From: Yersinia massiliensis CCUG 53443
GTDB lineage: Bacteria > Pseudomonadota > Gammaproteobacteria > Enterobacterales > Enterobacteriaceae
Direction: 5' to 3'
Length of the DNA: 64,000 bases
Assembly: GCF_000312485.1 (NCBI RefSeq)
Contig: NZ_HE997643.1
Span: 224,195 to 288,194 of the forward strand
In this document: positions 9,019 to 20,896 of the stretch, piece after piece
Layout: each line of letters starts with the position of its first letter
Numbering within the stretch: the stretch's first letter is position 1
The notes under the pieces: generated by a model
The model's input: the letters and a program-made list of their open reading frames with translations, nothing else
Told to the model about the DNA's origin: nothing
Databases searched by the model: none
Made by a program: the position numbers and the translations under genes

Positions 9019-11763
9019 ATGGCTACGATTCATGTAGACGGCAAAGAATACGACGTAAACGGGGCCGACAACCTGTTAGAAGCTTGTCTCTCCCTGGGAC
9101 TCGATATTCCTTACTTTTGCTGGCATCCGGCGCTGGGAAGCGTCGGCGCTTGCCGCCAATGTGCGGTAAAGCAATACCAAAACGCCGATGATACTCGTGG
9201 GCGTTTGGTCATGTCCTGTATGACCCCGGCCACTGATGGAACCTTTATTTCCATTGATGACGGTGAAGCCAAAGCGTTCCGTGAAAGTGTGGTTGAATGG
9301 TTGATGACCAACCACCCGCACGATTGCCCGGTCTGTGAGGAAGGGGGTAACTGTCACCTGCAAGATATGACAGTGATGACCGGACACAGTTTCCGCCGCT
9401 ACCGCTTCAGTAAACGTACCCACCAAAATCAGGATCTCGGTCCGTTCATCTCTCACGAAATGAACCGCTGTATCGCCTGTTATCGCTGTGTGCGTTACTA
9501 CAAAGATTATGCTGATGGCACCGATTTAGGTGTCTACGGTGCGCATGATAACGTCTACTTTGGTCGTACTGAGAGCGGCACGCTGGAAAGCGAGTTCTCC
9601 GGCAACCTCGTTGAAGTGTGCCCAACTGGCGTATTCACGGATAAAACGCACTCCGAGCGTTATAACCGTAAATGGGATATGCAATTCGCGCCAAGTATCT
9701 GCCAACAGTGCAGTGTGGGTTGTAACACCAGCCCAGGCGAACGCTATGGTGAATTGCGCCGGATTGAAAACCGCTATAACGGCAGCGTAAACCACTACTT
9801 CATGTGCGACCGTGGTCGTTTTGGTTATGGTTACGTCAACCGCAAAGATCGTCCACGTCAGCCGCAACAATTGCGTGGTAATGACTGGATTCAGCTTAAT
9901 GCTGAACAAGCGATGCAAGGCGCGGCGGACATTCTGCGTCAAGCGAAGAAGACTATCGGTATCGGTTCACCCCGCGCCAGCTTAGAAAGTAACTTTGCGC
10001 TGCGTGAGTTGGTGGGTGCCGATAACTTCTATACCGGTATCGCTGCTAGCGAGCAACAACGCTTGCAACTGATGCTTAAAGTGCTGCGTGAAGGCGGTAT
10101 TTACACGCCAGCGCTACGCGAAATTGAAAGTTATGATGCGGTGCTGATTCTGGGTGAAGATTTAACCCAAACTGGCGCACGTATTGCACTGTCTGTTCGT
10201 CAGGCGGTGAAAGGCAAAGCGCGCGAAATGGCCGCAGCACAAAAAGTGGCTGACTGGCAGATTGCCGCCATCATGAACATTGGCCAGCATGCGAAGCACC
10301 CGCTGTTTATCACCAACGTGGATAACACCCGTATGGATGATATCGCCGCTTGGAACTATCGCGCGCCTGTTGATGATCAAGCTCGTTTAGGTTTCGCTAT
10401 CGCCCATGCGTTAGATGAGTCTGCGCCAGCGGTTGATGATTTGGCGAAAGAGCTGAAAGGCAAAGTGGATATCATCGTACAGGCGTTGGCCGGTGCGAAA
10501 AAACCGCTGATCATTACCGGCAGCAGTGCAGGCAGCGATGCCCTAATTCAAGCCGCCGCTAACGTCGCGAAAGCGCTGAAAGGCCGTGGTTCTGACGTCG
10601 GCATCACCTTTGTTGCCAGTGCAGCCAACAGCATGGGTCTGACCATGATTGGTGGCGGTTCACTGGATCAGGCGTTGGTACAGTTGTCCAGCGGTGAAGC
10701 CGATACCGCCATCGTGATGGAAAATGACCTCTATCGCCATGCCGCGAAAGACCAGATTGATGCTGCACTGACAAAAGTCGCTAACCTGATTGTTGTGGAT
10801 CACCAACGCACCGCGATTATGGATAAAGCCAGCTTGATCCTGTCTGCGGCCAGCTTCGCTGAAAGCGATGGTACGCTGGTGAATCAGGAAGGCCGCGCTC
10901 AGCGCTTCTTCCAAGTTTACGATCCGACCTACTACGACGATCCGAAGAAACCTGAAACCCACAGCATCATGTTGGAAAGCTGGCGTTGGTTGCACTCCCT
11001 GCATTCAACTTATACCAGCCGCCATGTGGACTGGACGCAACTGGATCACGTGATTCAAGCCTGTGTCACCGCATTGCCACAGTTAGAAGGCATTGTTGAT
11101 GCGGCACCGGATGCGACTTTCCGCATTCGTGGTCAGAAATTGGCACGTTCACCTATTCGCTACAGTGGCCGTACCGCCATGCGCGCGAACATCAGTGTGC
11201 ACGAACCGCGCCAGCCGCAAGATATCGACACGCCGTTCGCTTTCTCGATGGAAGGGAACAACAGCCCACTGGCCGATCGCCAGCAGATCCCATTTGCATG
11301 GGCGCCGGGCTGGAACTCACCGCAAGCATGGAACAAATTCCAAGCGGAAGTGGGTGGCAAGTTACGCTTCGGTGATCCGGGTGTGCGTCTGATTGAAGCA
11401 GGGGAGGGAACGCTCGGTTACTTTGATTCCGTGCCAACCGCCTTTAGCGCGAACGCTGACAGTTGGCAGATTGCCCCTTACTACCATCTGTTTGGTAGTG
11501 AAGAAATGTCCCAACGTTCAGATGTGATTCAACAGCGGATGCCAGAACCTTATGTGATGGTCAACCCAGCCGATGCGGCGCAGTTAGGGGTTAACCTCGG
11601 TACGCTGGTGGAGTTCAACTGTGCCGGTCAGACATTGCGTCTGCCTGTGCGTTTGAGTGACACCTTGGCTCAGGGTCAGGTCGGCTTGCCGCTTGGCTTA
11701 CCGGGGATTCCACCGATTCTGGTGGGTGCGCGCGTTGAGAATCTGCGGGAGGCAGGACTATGA
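9019..11763 (+). CDS. nuoG: NADH-quinone oxidoreductase subunit G
   Basis: 75-kDa subunit carrying most clusters of the peripheral arm. The protein has 914 residues. In order: a [2Fe-2S] ferredoxin domain ([15 protein letters not shown]), the His/Cys-ligated cluster region [10 protein letters not shown], the 4Fe-4S motif [11 protein letters not shown] with CPTGVF, then the bacterial N7 motif [15 protein letters not shown] near residue 230. A molybdopterin-oxidoreductase-like domain follows that has no role in catalysis in the family. The stop overlaps the nuoH start by four bases. Confidence 0.96.
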   Translation: MATIHVDGKEYDVNGADNLLEACLSLGLDIPYFCWHPALGSVGACRQCAVKQYQNADDTRGRLVMSCMTPATDGTFISIDDGEAKAFRESVVEWLMTNHPHDCPVCEEGGNCHLQDMTVMTGHSFRRYRFSKRTHQNQDLGPFISHEMNRCIACYRCVRYYKDYADGTDLGVYGAHDNVYFGRTESGTLESEFSGNLVEVCPTGVFTDKTHSERYNRKWDMQFAPSICQQCSVGCNTSPGERYGELRRIENRYNGSVNHYFMCDRGRFGYGYVNRKDRPRQPQQLRGNDWIQLNAEQAMQGAADILRQAKKTIGIGSPRASLESNFALRELVGADNFYTGIAASEQQRLQLMLKVLREGGIYTPALREIESYDAVLILGEDLTQTGARIALSVRQAVKGKAREMAAAQKVADWQIAAIMNIGQHAKHPLFITNVDNTRMDDIAAWNYRAPVDDQARLGFAIAHALDESAPAVDDLAKELKGKVDIIVQALAGAKKPLIITGSSAGSDALIQAAANVAKALKGRGSDVGITFVASAANSMGLTMIGGGSLDQALVQLSSGEADTAIVMENDLYRHAAKDQIDAALTKVANLIVVDHQRTAIMDKASLILSAASFAESDGTLVNQEGRAQRFFQVYDPTYYDDPKKPETHSIMLESWRWLHSLHSTYTSRHVDWTQLDHVIQACVTALPQLEGIVDAAPDATFRIRGQKLARSPIRYSGRTAMRANISVHEPRQPQDIDTPFAFSMEGNNSPLADRQQIPFAWAPGWNSPQAWNKFQAEVGGKLRFGDPGVRLIEAGEGTLGYFDSVPTAFSANADSWQIAPYYHLFGSEEMSQRSDVIQQRMPEPYVMVNPADAAQLGVNLGTLVEFNCAGQTLRLPVRLSDTLAQGQVGLPLGLPGIPPILVGARVENLREAGL

Positions 11764-12737
11764 GCTGGTTTACCCCTGAATTGATTGAGATTTTAATCTC
11801 TGTCCTGAAAGCGGTGGTGATTCTGTTGGTGGTCGTGACCTGTGGCGCATTTATGAGCTTCGGTGAGCGCCGCCTGCTGGGCCTGTTCCAGAACCGTTAC
11901 GGACCTAACCGTGTCGGTTGGGGTGGGTCATTGCAGCTGGTCGCTGACATGATCAAAATGTTTTTCAAAGAAGACTGGGTACCGAAGTTTTCTGACCGAG
12001 CCATCTTTACCTTAGCGCCGGTCATTGCGTTTACTTCGCTGCTGCTCTCTTTCGCCATCGTCCCAGTCAGCCCGACTTGGATGGTTGCGGACCTCAATAT
12101 CGGCATTTTGTTCTTCCTGATGATGGCAGGGCTGGCGGTTTACGCCGTGCTGTTTGCCGGTTGGTCCAGTAATAACAAATACTCTCTGTTAGGGGCGATG
12201 CGTGCATCTGCGCAAACCCTGAGCTACGAAGTGTTCCTCGGCTTATCTTTGATGGGCGTGGTGGCACAGGCTGGCTCGTTCAACATGCAAGATATTGTTA
12301 ACTCTCAGGAACACGTCTGGAATGTTATCCCGCAGTTCTTTGGCTTCTTAACCTTTGCCATCGCGGGTGTTGCTGTTTGTCACCGTCATCCCTTTGACCA
12401 GCCAGAAGCAGAACAAGAACTGGCCGATGGTTACCACATTGAATATTCCGGCATGAAATTCGGTCTGTTCTTCGTCGGTGAATACATCGGCATCGTGACT
12501 GTCTCTGCATTGATAGTCACCTTGTTCTTCGGGGGGTGGCAAGGTCCGTTCCTGCCGCCATTTATCTGGTTTGCGCTGAAAACGGCTTTCTTCATGGTGA
12601 TGTTCATTCTGATCCGTGCCTCCTTGCCGCGCCCACGTTATGACCAAGTGATGTCATTCGGCTGGAAAGTTTGCCTGCCGTTGACCCTACTGAATCTGCT
12701 GGCGACTGCCGCGGTCATTTTGTACAACGCTCAATAA
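11760..12737 (+). CDS. nuoH: NADH-quinone oxidoreductase subunit H
   Basis: Membrane subunit (ND1 type) that forms the quinone channel at the arm junction. The protein has 325 residues and about eight membrane helices. Signature [19 protein letters not shown] lies near residue 36, and acidic loop residues occur in [20 protein letters not shown]. It overlaps nuoG by four bases; nuoI starts 14 bp after its stop. Confidence 0.96.
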   Translation: MSWFTPELIEILISVLKAVVILLVVVTCGAFMSFGERRLLGLFQNRYGPNRVGWGGSLQLVADMIKMFFKEDWVPKFSDRAIFTLAPVIAFTSLLLSFAIVPVSPTWMVADLNIGILFFLMMAGLAVYAVLFAGWSSNNKYSLLGAMRASAQTLSYEVFLGLSLMGVVAQAGSFNMQDIVNSQEHVWNVIPQFFGFLTFAIAGVAVCHRHPFDQPEAEQELADGYHIEYSGMKFGLFFVGEYIGIVTVSALIVTLFFGGWQGPFLPPFIWFALKTAFFMVMFILIRASLPRPRYDQVMSFGWKVCLPLTLLNLLATAAVILYNAQ

Positions 12738-12751
12738 GGGGTGAATGAACC

Positions 12752-13294
12752 ATGACGTTGAAAGAGTTAGTGGTTGGTTTCGGCACCCAAGTGCGCAGCC
12801 TGTGGATGATTGGCCTTCATGCCTTCCACAAGCGCGAAACCCAAATGTATCCGGAAGAGCCGGTTTATCTGCCGCCGCGCTACCGTGGCCGTATCGTGCT
12901 GACGCGTGATCCGGACGGTGAAGAGCGTTGTGTTGCTTGTAACTTATGCTCAGTGGCATGCCCCGTTGGCTGTATCTCTTTGCAAAAAGCAGAGCATAAA
13001 GATGGCCGCTGGTATCCGGAATTCTTCCGCATCAACTTCTCCCGCTGCATTTTCTGTGGTCTGTGTGAAGAGGCTTGCCCGACTACCGCTATCCAGCTAA
13101 CGCCGGATTTCGAAATGGGTGAGTTTAAGCGTCAAGATCTGGTGTATGAGAAAGAGGATTTGTTGATCTCGGGTCCGGGTAAATATCCGGAATATAACTT
13201 CTACCGGATGTCCGGTATGGCCGTTGACGGTAAGCCGAAAGGCGAAGCTGAAAATGAAGCCAAACCGATCGACGTTAAAGGTCTGATGCCTTAG
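12752..13294 (+). CDS. nuoI: NADH-quinone oxidoreductase subunit I
   Basis: Ferredoxin-like subunit (TYKY type) with clusters N6a and N6b, linking NuoG to NuoB. The protein has 180 residues. Two classic 4Fe-4S motifs are present: [12 protein letters not shown] (about residue 60) and [12 protein letters not shown] (about residue 99). An amphipathic N-terminal helix would sit on the membrane arm. It lies between nuoH and nuoJ with short gaps. Confidence 0.96.
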   Translation: MTLKELVVGFGTQVRSLWMIGLHAFHKRETQMYPEEPVYLPPRYRGRIVLTRDPDGEERCVACNLCSVACPVGCISLQKAEHKDGRWYPEFFRINFSRCIFCGLCEEACPTTAIQLTPDFEMGEFKRQDLVYEKEDLLISGPGKYPEYNFYRMSGMAVDGKPKGEAENEAKPIDVKGLMP

Positions 13295-13306
13295 GAGCCA
13301 GCTTCC

Positions 13307-13852
13307 ATGGAATTTGCATTTTATATTGCAGCATTGGTGGCAGTGGTGGCGACTATTCGCGTAATCACTCACACCAACCCGGTACATGCTTTGCTGTACC
13401 TGATTATTTCGTTACTGGCTATCGCAGCGGTGTTCTTCTCGTTGGGTGCTTACTTTGCCGGTGCGCTGGAAATCATCGTTTACGCGGGGGCCATTATGGT
13501 GCTGTTCGTGTTCGTGGTGATGATGCTGAACTTGGGCAACGTTGAGCAACAAGAGCGCGATTGGCTGAAACCTACCCTGTGGATTGGCCCAGGTTTACTG
13601 GCGCTGGTGCTGTTGTCAGTCCTGATCTATGCCATTCGCTCGGTCAGTGATTCTGGCATTAGTGGTGAAATGGTGGATGCCAAAGCGGTGGGTATTAGCC
13701 TGTTCGGTCCTTATGTATTGGCGGTTGAATTGGCGTCAATGCTGCTGTTAGCGGGTCTGATCGTCGCCTTCCATATCGGGCGCGAACATAAGCCAGGTGA
13801 AGTGCTGGGCGCGAGCGATTCAGCGAAAAGAAAAACGGAGGAACAAGCATGA
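13307..13852 (+). CDS. nuoJ: NADH-quinone oxidoreductase subunit J
   Basis: Membrane subunit (ND6 type) with about five helices. The protein has 181 residues. The helix with the segment [19 protein letters not shown] corresponds to the pi-bulge helix of complex I. The C-terminus is short and charged. It overlaps nuoK by four bases. Confidence 0.95.
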   Translation: MEFAFYIAALVAVVATIRVITHTNPVHALLYLIISLLAIAAVFFSLGAYFAGALEIIVYAGAIMVLFVFVVMMLNLGNVEQQERDWLKPTLWIGPGLLALVLLSVLIYAIRSVSDSGISGEMVDAKAVGISLFGPYVLAVELASMLLLAGLIVAFHIGREHKPGEVLGASDSAKRKTEEQA

Positions 13853-14151
13853 TCCCTCTACAACATGGTCTGATTCTCGCGGCCATTCTGTTTGTGCTAG
13901 GGCTGACGGGGCTGATCATTCGCCGTAATCTGCTGTTTATGCTGATAAGCCTTGAGGTCATGATCAACGCAGCGGCGCTCGCCTTCGTCGTGGCGGGCAG
14001 TTATTGGGGTCAGGCTGACGGTCAGGTGATGTATATCCTGGCGATCACGCTCGCGGCAGCAGAAGCCAGTATTGGCTTGGCATTGCTGCTACAGCTGTAT
14101 CGTCGCCGTCATACTCTGAATATCGATACAGTCAGTGAGATGCGCGGATGA
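13849..14151 (+). CDS. nuoK: NADH-quinone oxidoreductase subunit K
   Basis: Small antiporter-like membrane subunit (ND4L type) of 100 residues with three helices. The conserved glutamates of the proton path lie in [13 protein letters not shown] (about residue 36) and [14 protein letters not shown] (about residue 72). It overlaps nuoJ and nuoL by four bases each. Confidence 0.95.
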   Translation: MIPLQHGLILAAILFVLGLTGLIIRRNLLFMLISLEVMINAAALAFVVAGSYWGQADGQVMYILAITLAAAEASIGLALLLQLYRRRHTLNIDTVSEMRG

Positions 14152-15992
14152 ACCTATTATATTTAACAATTCTGCTGCCACTGCTGGGCTTCTTGCTGTT
14201 GGCATTCTCCCGTGGGCGTTGGTCTGAAAATACCGCTGCCACTGTCGGGGTCGGGTCGATTGGTCTGACTGCGTTGGTCACACTGTATGTTGCAGTGGAT
14301 TTCCTCAGTCAAAAAGCAACCGGTGTACAAGTGTTTAACCAAACACTGTGGAACTGGATGTCAGTCGGCACCTTCAATATTCCGTTGACCCTAACACTGG
14401 ATGGCTTATCGCTCACCATGCTGTCTGTGGTCACTGGCGTGGGCTTCCTCATTCACATGTATGCCTCTTGGTATATGCGTGGGGAAGAGGGCTATTCCCG
14501 CTTCTTCGCTTACACCAACCTATTTATCGCCAGCATGGTCGTTTTGGTGCTAGCCGATAACCTGATGCTGATGTATCTCGGTTGGGAAGGCGTGGGTCTG
14601 TGCAGTTACTTGCTGATTGGTTTCTACTACACCAATCCAGCTAACGGCGCAGCGGCGATGAAAGCCTTTATCGTGACCCGTGTGGGTGACGTGTTCTTGG
14701 CTATCGCGCTGTTCATCCTTTACCAAGAATTGGGCACGCTGAATATCCGCGAACTGATGGTCTTGGCACCGCAAAAACTGGAAATGGGCTCAACAGCCAT
14801 TACTTGGGCGACGCTGATGCTTCTCGGTGGTGCGGTGGGTAAATCAGCTCAGTTGCCATTACAAACTTGGCTTGCTGATGCGATGGCTGGCCCGACGCCA
14901 GTTTCCGCGCTGATCCATGCGGCCACGATGGTGACTGCGGGTGTGTATCTGATTGCTCGTACACATGGCCTGTTCCTGATGGCACCAGAAGTCCTGCATT
15001 TGGTGGGGATTATCGGGGCCGTTACCTTAGTGCTAGCGGGCTTCGCTGCACTGGTGCAAACCGACATCAAGCGAGTGCTGGCTTATTCCACCATGAGCCA
15101 GATTGGCTACATGTTCCTCGCGCTGGGCGTGCAGGCGTGGGATGCCGCAATCTTCCACTTGATGACACATGCCTTCTTTAAAGCATTACTGTTCCTCGCT
15201 TCCGGTTCAGTGATTTTAGCCTGTCACCACGAACAAAATATTTTCAAAATGGGTGGTTTGCGTAAAACCATTCCATTGGTCTATATCTGCTTCTTGGTGG
15301 GCGGCGCGGCGCTGGCAGCATTGCCAGTTGTCACCGCAGGCTTCTACAGTAAAGACGAAATTCTGTGGGGCGCATTGGCCAGCGGCCATATCAATCTGAT
15401 GGTAGCAGGGTTAGTTGGGGCATTCCTCACCGCGCTCTATACCTTCCGGATGATCTTCATTGTGTTCCACGGCGAGCCAAAAACCAAAGCGCATCCTGTT
15501 AAAGGGATCACTCACAGCCTGCCGCTGCTGGTGTTGCTGGTGCTGTCGACGTTTGTCGGTGCCCTGATAACGCCACCACTTGCCGGTGTGTTACCAGAGC
15601 TTCACTTCAGTGAAGAGGGCAAAATGCCACTGGAAATCTTCTCTGGCGTGTTGGTGGTCGTGGGTATTGCGTTGGCGGCGTTCCTGTATCTGGGCAAGCG
15701 TCAACTGGTCAACAGCATTGCGCAAAGTGCGCCGGGCCGCTTCTTTACGGTCTGGTGGTTCCATGCGTGGGGCTTCGACTGGCTGTACCATAACGTCTTT
15801 GTCCGCCCTTATCTGTGGATCGCAAGATTGATACAGCGTGATCCGCTGAACTCACTAATGAATACCCCAGCGGTACTGTCACGTTGGAGTAATCGCGGTC
15901 TGACCGTTAGTGAAAATGGACAGGTGCGTTGGTATGTCGCGTCTATGGGTTTGGGTGCAGTCGTCGTACTGGCTCTGTTGCTTTTCGTTTAA
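14148..15992 (+). CDS. nuoL: NADH-quinone oxidoreductase subunit L
   Basis: Distal proton-pumping antiporter-like subunit (ND5 type) of 614 residues, with about 16 membrane helices and a long lateral helix near the C-terminus. Key features are the glutamate of [18 protein letters not shown] (about residue 144), the lysine motif [16 protein letters not shown], and [15 protein letters not shown]. It lies 18 bp upstream of nuoM. Confidence 0.96.
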   Translation: MNLLYLTILLPLLGFLLLAFSRGRWSENTAATVGVGSIGLTALVTLYVAVDFLSQKATGVQVFNQTLWNWMSVGTFNIPLTLTLDGLSLTMLSVVTGVGFLIHMYASWYMRGEEGYSRFFAYTNLFIASMVVLVLADNLMLMYLGWEGVGLCSYLLIGFYYTNPANGAAAMKAFIVTRVGDVFLAIALFILYQELGTLNIRELMVLAPQKLEMGSTAITWATLMLLGGAVGKSAQLPLQTWLADAMAGPTPVSALIHAATMVTAGVYLIARTHGLFLMAPEVLHLVGIIGAVTLVLAGFAALVQTDIKRVLAYSTMSQIGYMFLALGVQAWDAAIFHLMTHAFFKALLFLASGSVILACHHEQNIFKMGGLRKTIPLVYICFLVGGAALAALPVVTAGFYSKDEILWGALASGHINLMVAGLVGAFLTALYTFRMIFIVFHGEPKTKAHPVKGITHSLPLLVLLVLSTFVGALITPPLAGVLPELHFSEEGKMPLEIFSGVLVVVGIALAAFLYLGKRQLVNSIAQSAPGRFFTVWWFHAWGFDWLYHNVFVRPYLWIARLIQRDPLNSLMNTPAVLSRWSNRGLTVSENGQVRWYVASMGLGAVVVLALLLFV

Positions 15993-16010
15993 TTAGGGAC
16001 ACAAAACGCC

Positions 16011-17534
16011 ATGCTATTACCTTGGCTAATTCTTATCCCCTTTATCGGCGGCCTGCTGTCTTGGCAGTTCGAGCGCTTCGGTACGAGAGTACCGCGTTGG
16101 ATAGCGTTATTCGCGATGGGGCTGACACTGGTGCTCTCCTTGCTACTGTGGGGGCAGGGTCAATATTCACTGATTAATCCAGCGGGTATCCCGCAATGGC
16201 AATCAGAATTCACCTTGCCGTGGATCCCACGGTTTGGCATTGAGTTCCATCTGGCATTAGATGGTTTATCTTTGCTGATGGTGGTACTGACCGGCTTGCT
16301 TGGTGTGCTTGCTATCCTGTGTTCGTGGCGTGAAATTCAGCGCAATCAGGGCTTCTTCTACCTGAATCTATTGTGGATTCTGGGTGGCGTAATCGGCGTG
16401 TTCCTCGCCATCGACATGTTCCTGTTCTTCTTCTTCTGGGAAATGATGTTGGTGCCGATGTACTTCCTGATTGCCTTGTGGGGCCACAAAGCATCAGACG
16501 GTAAAACCCGAATCGCCGCGGCAACCAAGTTCTTCATCTATACCCAGGCCAGCGGCCTGATTATGCTGATTGCCATTTTGGGGCTGGTGTTTGTGCACTA
16601 TAAAGCCACAGGCGTATGGACATTCAACTACGAAAATCTGTTGAAAACACCCATGTCCTACCACGTGGAATATCTGCTGATGCTGGGCTTCTTCATCGCC
16701 TTCGCGGTGAAAATGCCAGTGGTGCCATTACACGGCTGGTTGCCTGATGCGCACAGCCAAGCACCAACAGCGGGTTCTGTTGACTTAGCCGGGATTTTGC
16801 TGAAAACAGCGGCCTACGGGTTACTGCGTTTCAGTCTGCCACTGTTCCCGAATGCGTCACATGAGTTCGCTCCGATTGCAATGTGGTTAGGGGTTATCGG
16901 TATCTTCTACGGCGCATGGATGGCGTTCTGCCAGACCGATATTAAGCGCCTGATTGCTTATACCAGCGTTTCCCACATGGGCTTTGTCTTGATTGCCATC
17001 TACACCGGTAGCCAATTGGCTTACCAAGGTGCAGTCATCCAAATGATTGCTCACGGCTTGTCTGCCGCCGGTATGTTCATCATTTGTGGTCAGTTATACG
17101 AGCGTTTGCATACGCGTGATATGCGCCAGATGGGTGGATTGTGGGGGCGGATTAAATACTTGCCTGCACTGTCACTGTTCTTCGCGGTTGCCACATTGGG
17201 GATGCCGGGGACCGGTAACTTCGTCGGCGAATTTATGATCCTGTTCGGCAGCTTCCAAGTCGTACCAGTGATTACGGTAATCTCTACATTTGGGCTGGTT
17301 TTTGCTTCGGTTTACTCACTCATCATGATGCAGCGTGCTTATTACGGCGCGCCAAAATCAGAAGAGACGTTACCGGGCATGAGCGCAAGGGAACTGTCTA
17401 TCATCCTGCTATTAGTGGCGTTGTTAGTGTTGCTAGGGGTTTACCCGCAGCCTATTCTCGACACGTCTCATGCTGCGATGAGTAATGTACAGCAGTGGTT
17501 TAATGCTTCATCTATTCCAACAACAAGGCCGTAA
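16011..17534 (+). CDS. nuoM: NADH-quinone oxidoreductase subunit M
   Basis: Proton-pumping antiporter-like subunit (ND4 type) of 507 residues with about 14 helices. The conserved glutamate is in FFFFWEMMLVPMYFLIALWG, the pumping lysine in FAVKMPVVPLHGWLPDAH, and a second lysine lies in the CQTDIKRLIAYTSVSHMG helix. nuoN starts six bases after its stop. Confidence 0.96.
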   Translation: MLLPWLILIPFIGGLLSWQFERFGTRVPRWIALFAMGLTLVLSLLLWGQGQYSLINPAGIPQWQSEFTLPWIPRFGIEFHLALDGLSLLMVVLTGLLGVLAILCSWREIQRNQGFFYLNLLWILGGVIGVFLAIDMFLFFFFWEMMLVPMYFLIALWGHKASDGKTRIAAATKFFIYTQASGLIMLIAILGLVFVHYKATGVWTFNYENLLKTPMSYHVEYLLMLGFFIAFAVKMPVVPLHGWLPDAHSQAPTAGSVDLAGILLKTAAYGLLRFSLPLFPNASHEFAPIAMWLGVIGIFYGAWMAFCQTDIKRLIAYTSVSHMGFVLIAIYTGSQLAYQGAVIQMIAHGLSAAGMFIICGQLYERLHTRDMRQMGGLWGRIKYLPALSLFFAVATLGMPGTGNFVGEFMILFGSFQVVPVITVISTFGLVFASVYSLIMMQRAYYGAPKSEETLPGMSARELSIILLLVALLVLLGVYPQPILDTSHAAMSNVQQWFNASSIPTTRP

Positions 17535-17540
17535 TTCGCC

Positions 17541-18998
17541 ATGACAATAACTCCTCAACAACTGATCGCAATGCTACCGCTGTTGATCGTCGGATTGACG
17601 GTGGTGGTTGTGATGCTGTCTATTGCGTGGCGACGCGATCACTTTGTCAACGCCACCCTGACGGTTATCGGGCTAAACGTGGCACTACTTTCCCTCTATT
17701 TCGTGGGGCAGGTAGGACCAATGGATGTCACTCCGCTGATGCGGGTTGACGGCTATTCGATGTTCTATACCGGTCTGGTGATTGCTGCCAGTCTGGCCAC
17801 GGCGACCTTTGCCTATCCATGGTTGGCGGGTTATCCCGATAACCGTGAAGAGTTCTACCTGTTGGTGCTGATTGCGGCCATGGGTGGCATTCTGTTGGCC
17901 AGTGCGAATCATCTGGCGTCGCTGTTCTTGGGTATCGAACTGATTTCTCTGCCGCTGTTCGGCCTGATTGGTTATGCCTATCGCCAGAAGCGTTCGCTGG
18001 AAGCCAGTATCAAATACATGCTGTTGTCTGCGGCAGCCTCGTCCTTCCTGCTGTTCGGTATGGCGCTGCTGTATGCTGAATCCGGTAGTTTGTCTTTCGC
18101 CGGTTTGGGCAAAAGCCTGAGTGATTCTATGATCCATCAGCCGCTGATTCTGGCCGGTTTGGGGATGATGATTATTGGTCTGGGCTTTAAGCTGTCACTG
18201 GTGCCGTTCCAACTGTGGACACCGGATGTGTATCAGGGCGCACCTGCCCCTGTATCCACCTTCCTTGCCACAGCCAGTAAAATTGCTATCTTTGCCGTGG
18301 TGATGCGTCTGTTCTTGTACGCACCGGCTGCCGACAGTGAAGCAATTCGCTTAGTGCTGTCCTTGATTGCCGTGGCATCGATTCTGTTCGGTAACTTGAT
18401 GGCTATCAGCCAGACGAACATCAAGCGTCTGCTGGGTTACTCCTCTATCGCGCACCTTGGCTATTTGCTGATTGCGTTGGTCGCGGTGCAAACTCATCAG
18501 TTGGCACTGGAAACTGCCGGTGTCTATCTGGCGGGTTACCTGTTCAGCAGCTTGGGTGCCTTCGGTGTTGTCAGCTTGATGTCCAGCCCGTACAAAGGGC
18601 CGGATGCGGAATCTCTGTTCTCCTACCGTGGGTTGTTCTGGCATAAGCCAATCCTGTCTGCGGTGATGACAGTGATGATGCTGTCATTGGCGGGTATCCC
18701 AATGACACTGGGCTTCATCGGTAAATTCTTCGTGGTCGCAATGGGTGTCAGCGCTAACTTATGGTGGTTGACTGGGGCAGTGGTTTTGGGCAGTGCTATC
18801 GGCCTGTACTACTATCTACGCGTCACCGTTAGCTTGTTCCTCAGCGCGCCAGAAAAATTAGTGCGTGATACACCGAATAACTGGGCATTGACTGCCGGTG
18901 GTGTAGTGGTGCTGATTTCCGCCATTTTAGTGCTGTTCTTGGGTGTCTACCCGCAGCCACTGATTTCGCTGGTTCAATTGGCGCAACCCCTGATGTAA
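17541..18998 (+). CDS. nuoN: NADH-quinone oxidoreductase subunit N
   Basis: Third antiporter-like subunit (ND2 type) of 485 residues with about 14 helices. The conserved motifs are [38 protein letters not shown] and [20 protein letters not shown]. It is the last gene of the nuo operon, and a strong terminator follows 26 bp after the stop. Confidence 0.96.
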   Translation: MTITPQQLIAMLPLLIVGLTVVVVMLSIAWRRDHFVNATLTVIGLNVALLSLYFVGQVGPMDVTPLMRVDGYSMFYTGLVIAASLATATFAYPWLAGYPDNREEFYLLVLIAAMGGILLASANHLASLFLGIELISLPLFGLIGYAYRQKRSLEASIKYMLLSAAASSFLLFGMALLYAESGSLSFAGLGKSLSDSMIHQPLILAGLGMMIIGLGFKLSLVPFQLWTPDVYQGAPAPVSTFLATASKIAIFAVVMRLFLYAPAADSEAIRLVLSLIAVASILFGNLMAISQTNIKRLLGYSSIAHLGYLLIALVAVQTHQLALETAGVYLAGYLFSSLGAFGVVSLMSSPYKGPDAESLFSYRGLFWHKPILSAVMTVMMLSLAGIPMTLGFIGKFFVVAMGVSANLWWLTGAVVLGSAIGLYYYLRVTVSLFLSAPEKLVRDTPNNWALTAGGVVVLISAILVLFLGVYPQPLISLVQLAQPLM

Positions 18999-19021
18999 TG
19001 CACCGCTAGCTCGGCCCTTCC

Positions 19022-19060
19022 AAACCCCCTGTCAGTTATGCTGCCAGGGGGTTTTGTTTT
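19022..19060 (+). terminator. Rho-independent terminator of the nuo operon
   Basis: Arms CCCCCTG and CAGGGGG enclose a loop of about 14 nt and are followed by TTTTGTTTT. Confidence 0.9.
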
Positions 19061-19253
19061 ATACAATAATCTGATTTTTCAGAGAGCTATAATATCTAGG
19101 CTCGCAATAAGCAAATTTTACTGACACCCTTAAATATGACAATCTCGACTAAGCGCGATTTTTACAAGCGAGAATAATATAGATAAAAGATAATGAGTCA
19201 TGCTTACTAAGCCATTAATGAATTTATGGCGAACTATATTATAGGAGATCGCG

Positions 19254-20117
19254 TTGTTAACTTCATTAAGTGGATTTTTTAAAGCCCGCAGTATTAATAA
19301 GATATATAGCCAAGCATTGAATGGTAATGTTGAGGTGAGGGATGCTAAAAAGGTTATTGCTAAAGAAATAGCGACTATCACAAATTCTTCACAAAATTAC
19401 GATTTTAGAGCAGCGAGTAAATATCACTCAATGTTGATGAAATTGGATGGAGTTGCTAAAGAAAACAGCAATGACTTATCAGCATTTGGGGGAGAAAATG
19501 GAAGGAATGACATCAATAATGGTTCTTTTCATTATGAACCTAAAAGCCATAAAAATTTCCGAGGCATTAGATGTTGGCTCTCGGCTGTAAAGAACCCGAA
19601 GCATTACACTAACGACTTTGAAAACTCCTACACTCATTATGCTAAAAATATTATGAATACCTTAGCAAAGAAAGATAACAGTGTTGTTCTGCTAAGCTTT
19701 GGTAAAGCTGAACATAACGCGATTGCTATCCATCATGGAAACAATAAGTTCAGCTATATCTCAATGCATCATGATAAAATTAGTAATAATTATCATAAAT
19801 TTAACGGCAAGGTAAGTCAGGATCTGATCACACAGTTTGTCGCGGATGAAATGACAAAATGTAAGGATGGATTGCAAGAAAATAATTTGGTTTTTTTGCA
19901 TAATCTGAATGTTGAAAAAGTTGATGATTATATTCTAAAAAATAAGGATAACTTTAAATTTAATATAATAAGTAGTAATTGCTCAAGGTTTTCAGCGAAT
20001 GCTTTACTTGCTGGGGTAGAGGGTAACAGTAGCCAGTTTCAGCATAATAGAAAATGGCAAATGCCAGCAAATACGCTGGAGTTAGCAAAAGAAATCGCAG
20101 CTTACACCGGACAGTAG
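19254..20117 (+). CDS. Unrecognised protein with possible Cys/His hydrolase site
   Basis: Not a family I can name. The protein has 287 residues and starts at a TTG codon, with AGGAG placed six bases upstream. The sequence is rich in Asn, Lys and Ser and the DNA is clearly more AT-rich than nuo, suggesting transfer. There is no signal peptide or membrane segment. Residues 150-160 read GKAEHNAIAIH and residues 239-250 read ISSNCSRFSANA. A His strand followed later by Asn-Cys at a helix start resembles circularly permuted papain/NlpC-P60-like enzymes, giving H154 and C243 as candidate catalytic residues. A secreted effector or toxin is possible, but this is inference. Confidence 0.6.
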   Translation: MLTSLSGFFKARSINKIYSQALNGNVEVRDAKKVIAKEIATITNSSQNYDFRAASKYHSMLMKLDGVAKENSNDLSAFGGENGRNDINNGSFHYEPKSHKNFRGIRCWLSAVKNPKHYTNDFENSYTHYAKNIMNTLAKKDNSVVLLSFGKAEHNAIAIHHGNNKFSYISMHHDKISNNYHKFNGKVSQDLITQFVADEMTKCKDGLQENNLVFLHNLNVEKVDDYILKNKDNFKFNIISSNCSRFSANALLAGVEGNSSQFQHNRKWQMPANTLELAKEIAAYTGQ

Positions 20118-20368
20118 AATTAGGCTTGGTAGCTAGGAGGTTAATGTATTTTTAGCATACGTCCAAGCCATAAGTATTATTATCAACTTCAGATGATGTA
20201 CGGCATATCTGACCTAATAAACCTATGAGGTCTGATTTTAGGTAGGATGACCCCCAAAATAACTAAGATTATATAAGAGTGAAGTGGGGTAATTAGCTGA
20301 GACCAAACTCAGCTCTGTTTTAATATCCTCATCATTGATTTTTTCACTGTACTGATTCAAGGATGCTT

Positions 20369-20884
20369 ATGCTTTGTTTTCCTCATTCCAATCAATCAAC
20401 TAATTCTTATATGAAATATTCATCAGTAGATGATGTTATCTCGATGCCAGATGCAGATGAACTCGTTAAATACGGTAATTTCTTTAGAGATAAAACAACC
20501 ATCAACTATGCGCTCGAGCAAGCAAAGGAGAATGAAAGTTTCAATGCTGTGATGATAGAAAGAGCGTATTTTGTTGTGAATGAGAATAATAGCTATACAA
20601 AAAATCCTGTTTTTAATCAAATTGATGAAGTTAATATTATTGCCAGAAAAGCATCGAAACTCTTACAGGACGAAATAGATAAAGGAAACTCGAACTACGT
20701 GACAGCGGGGGCAATTCTAGATCAGCTCATCGTAGCGGATGTAAAAGGCGTCAGCGTAATGGATATCAATAATAGTGATTGGGTCGCTAATAATCCGTTA
20801 ACCAAGGCAATGATATCTTGCATTGGCGCTAATCATGACCAACCTAATATTAATGCAGTTATCTCCGATAGAGTGATCCAGTAG
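20369..20884 (+). CDS. Hypothetical protein, probably 5' part of a split gene
   Basis: About 171 residues with no recognisable family, mostly helical and acidic, and with no membrane segment. An ATG at 20363 is in frame, but the AAGGA at 20359-20363 fits the ATG at 20369 better. The frame ends at a TAG (20882-20884). After that codon it stays open without a frame change through 21094. The DNA is AT-rich like its left neighbour, from which it is separated by about 250 bp. The gene is either a nonsense-truncated gene or the first of two genes. Confidence 0.55.
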   Translation: MLCFPHSNQSTNSYMKYSSVDDVISMPDADELVKYGNFFRDKTTINYALEQAKENESFNAVMIERAYFVVNENNSYTKNPVFNQIDEVNIIARKASKLLQDEIDKGNSNYVTAGAILDQLIVADVKGVSVMDINNSDWVANNPLTKAMISCIGANHDQPNINAVISDRVIQ

Positions 20885-20896
20885 TACCAATATAAA

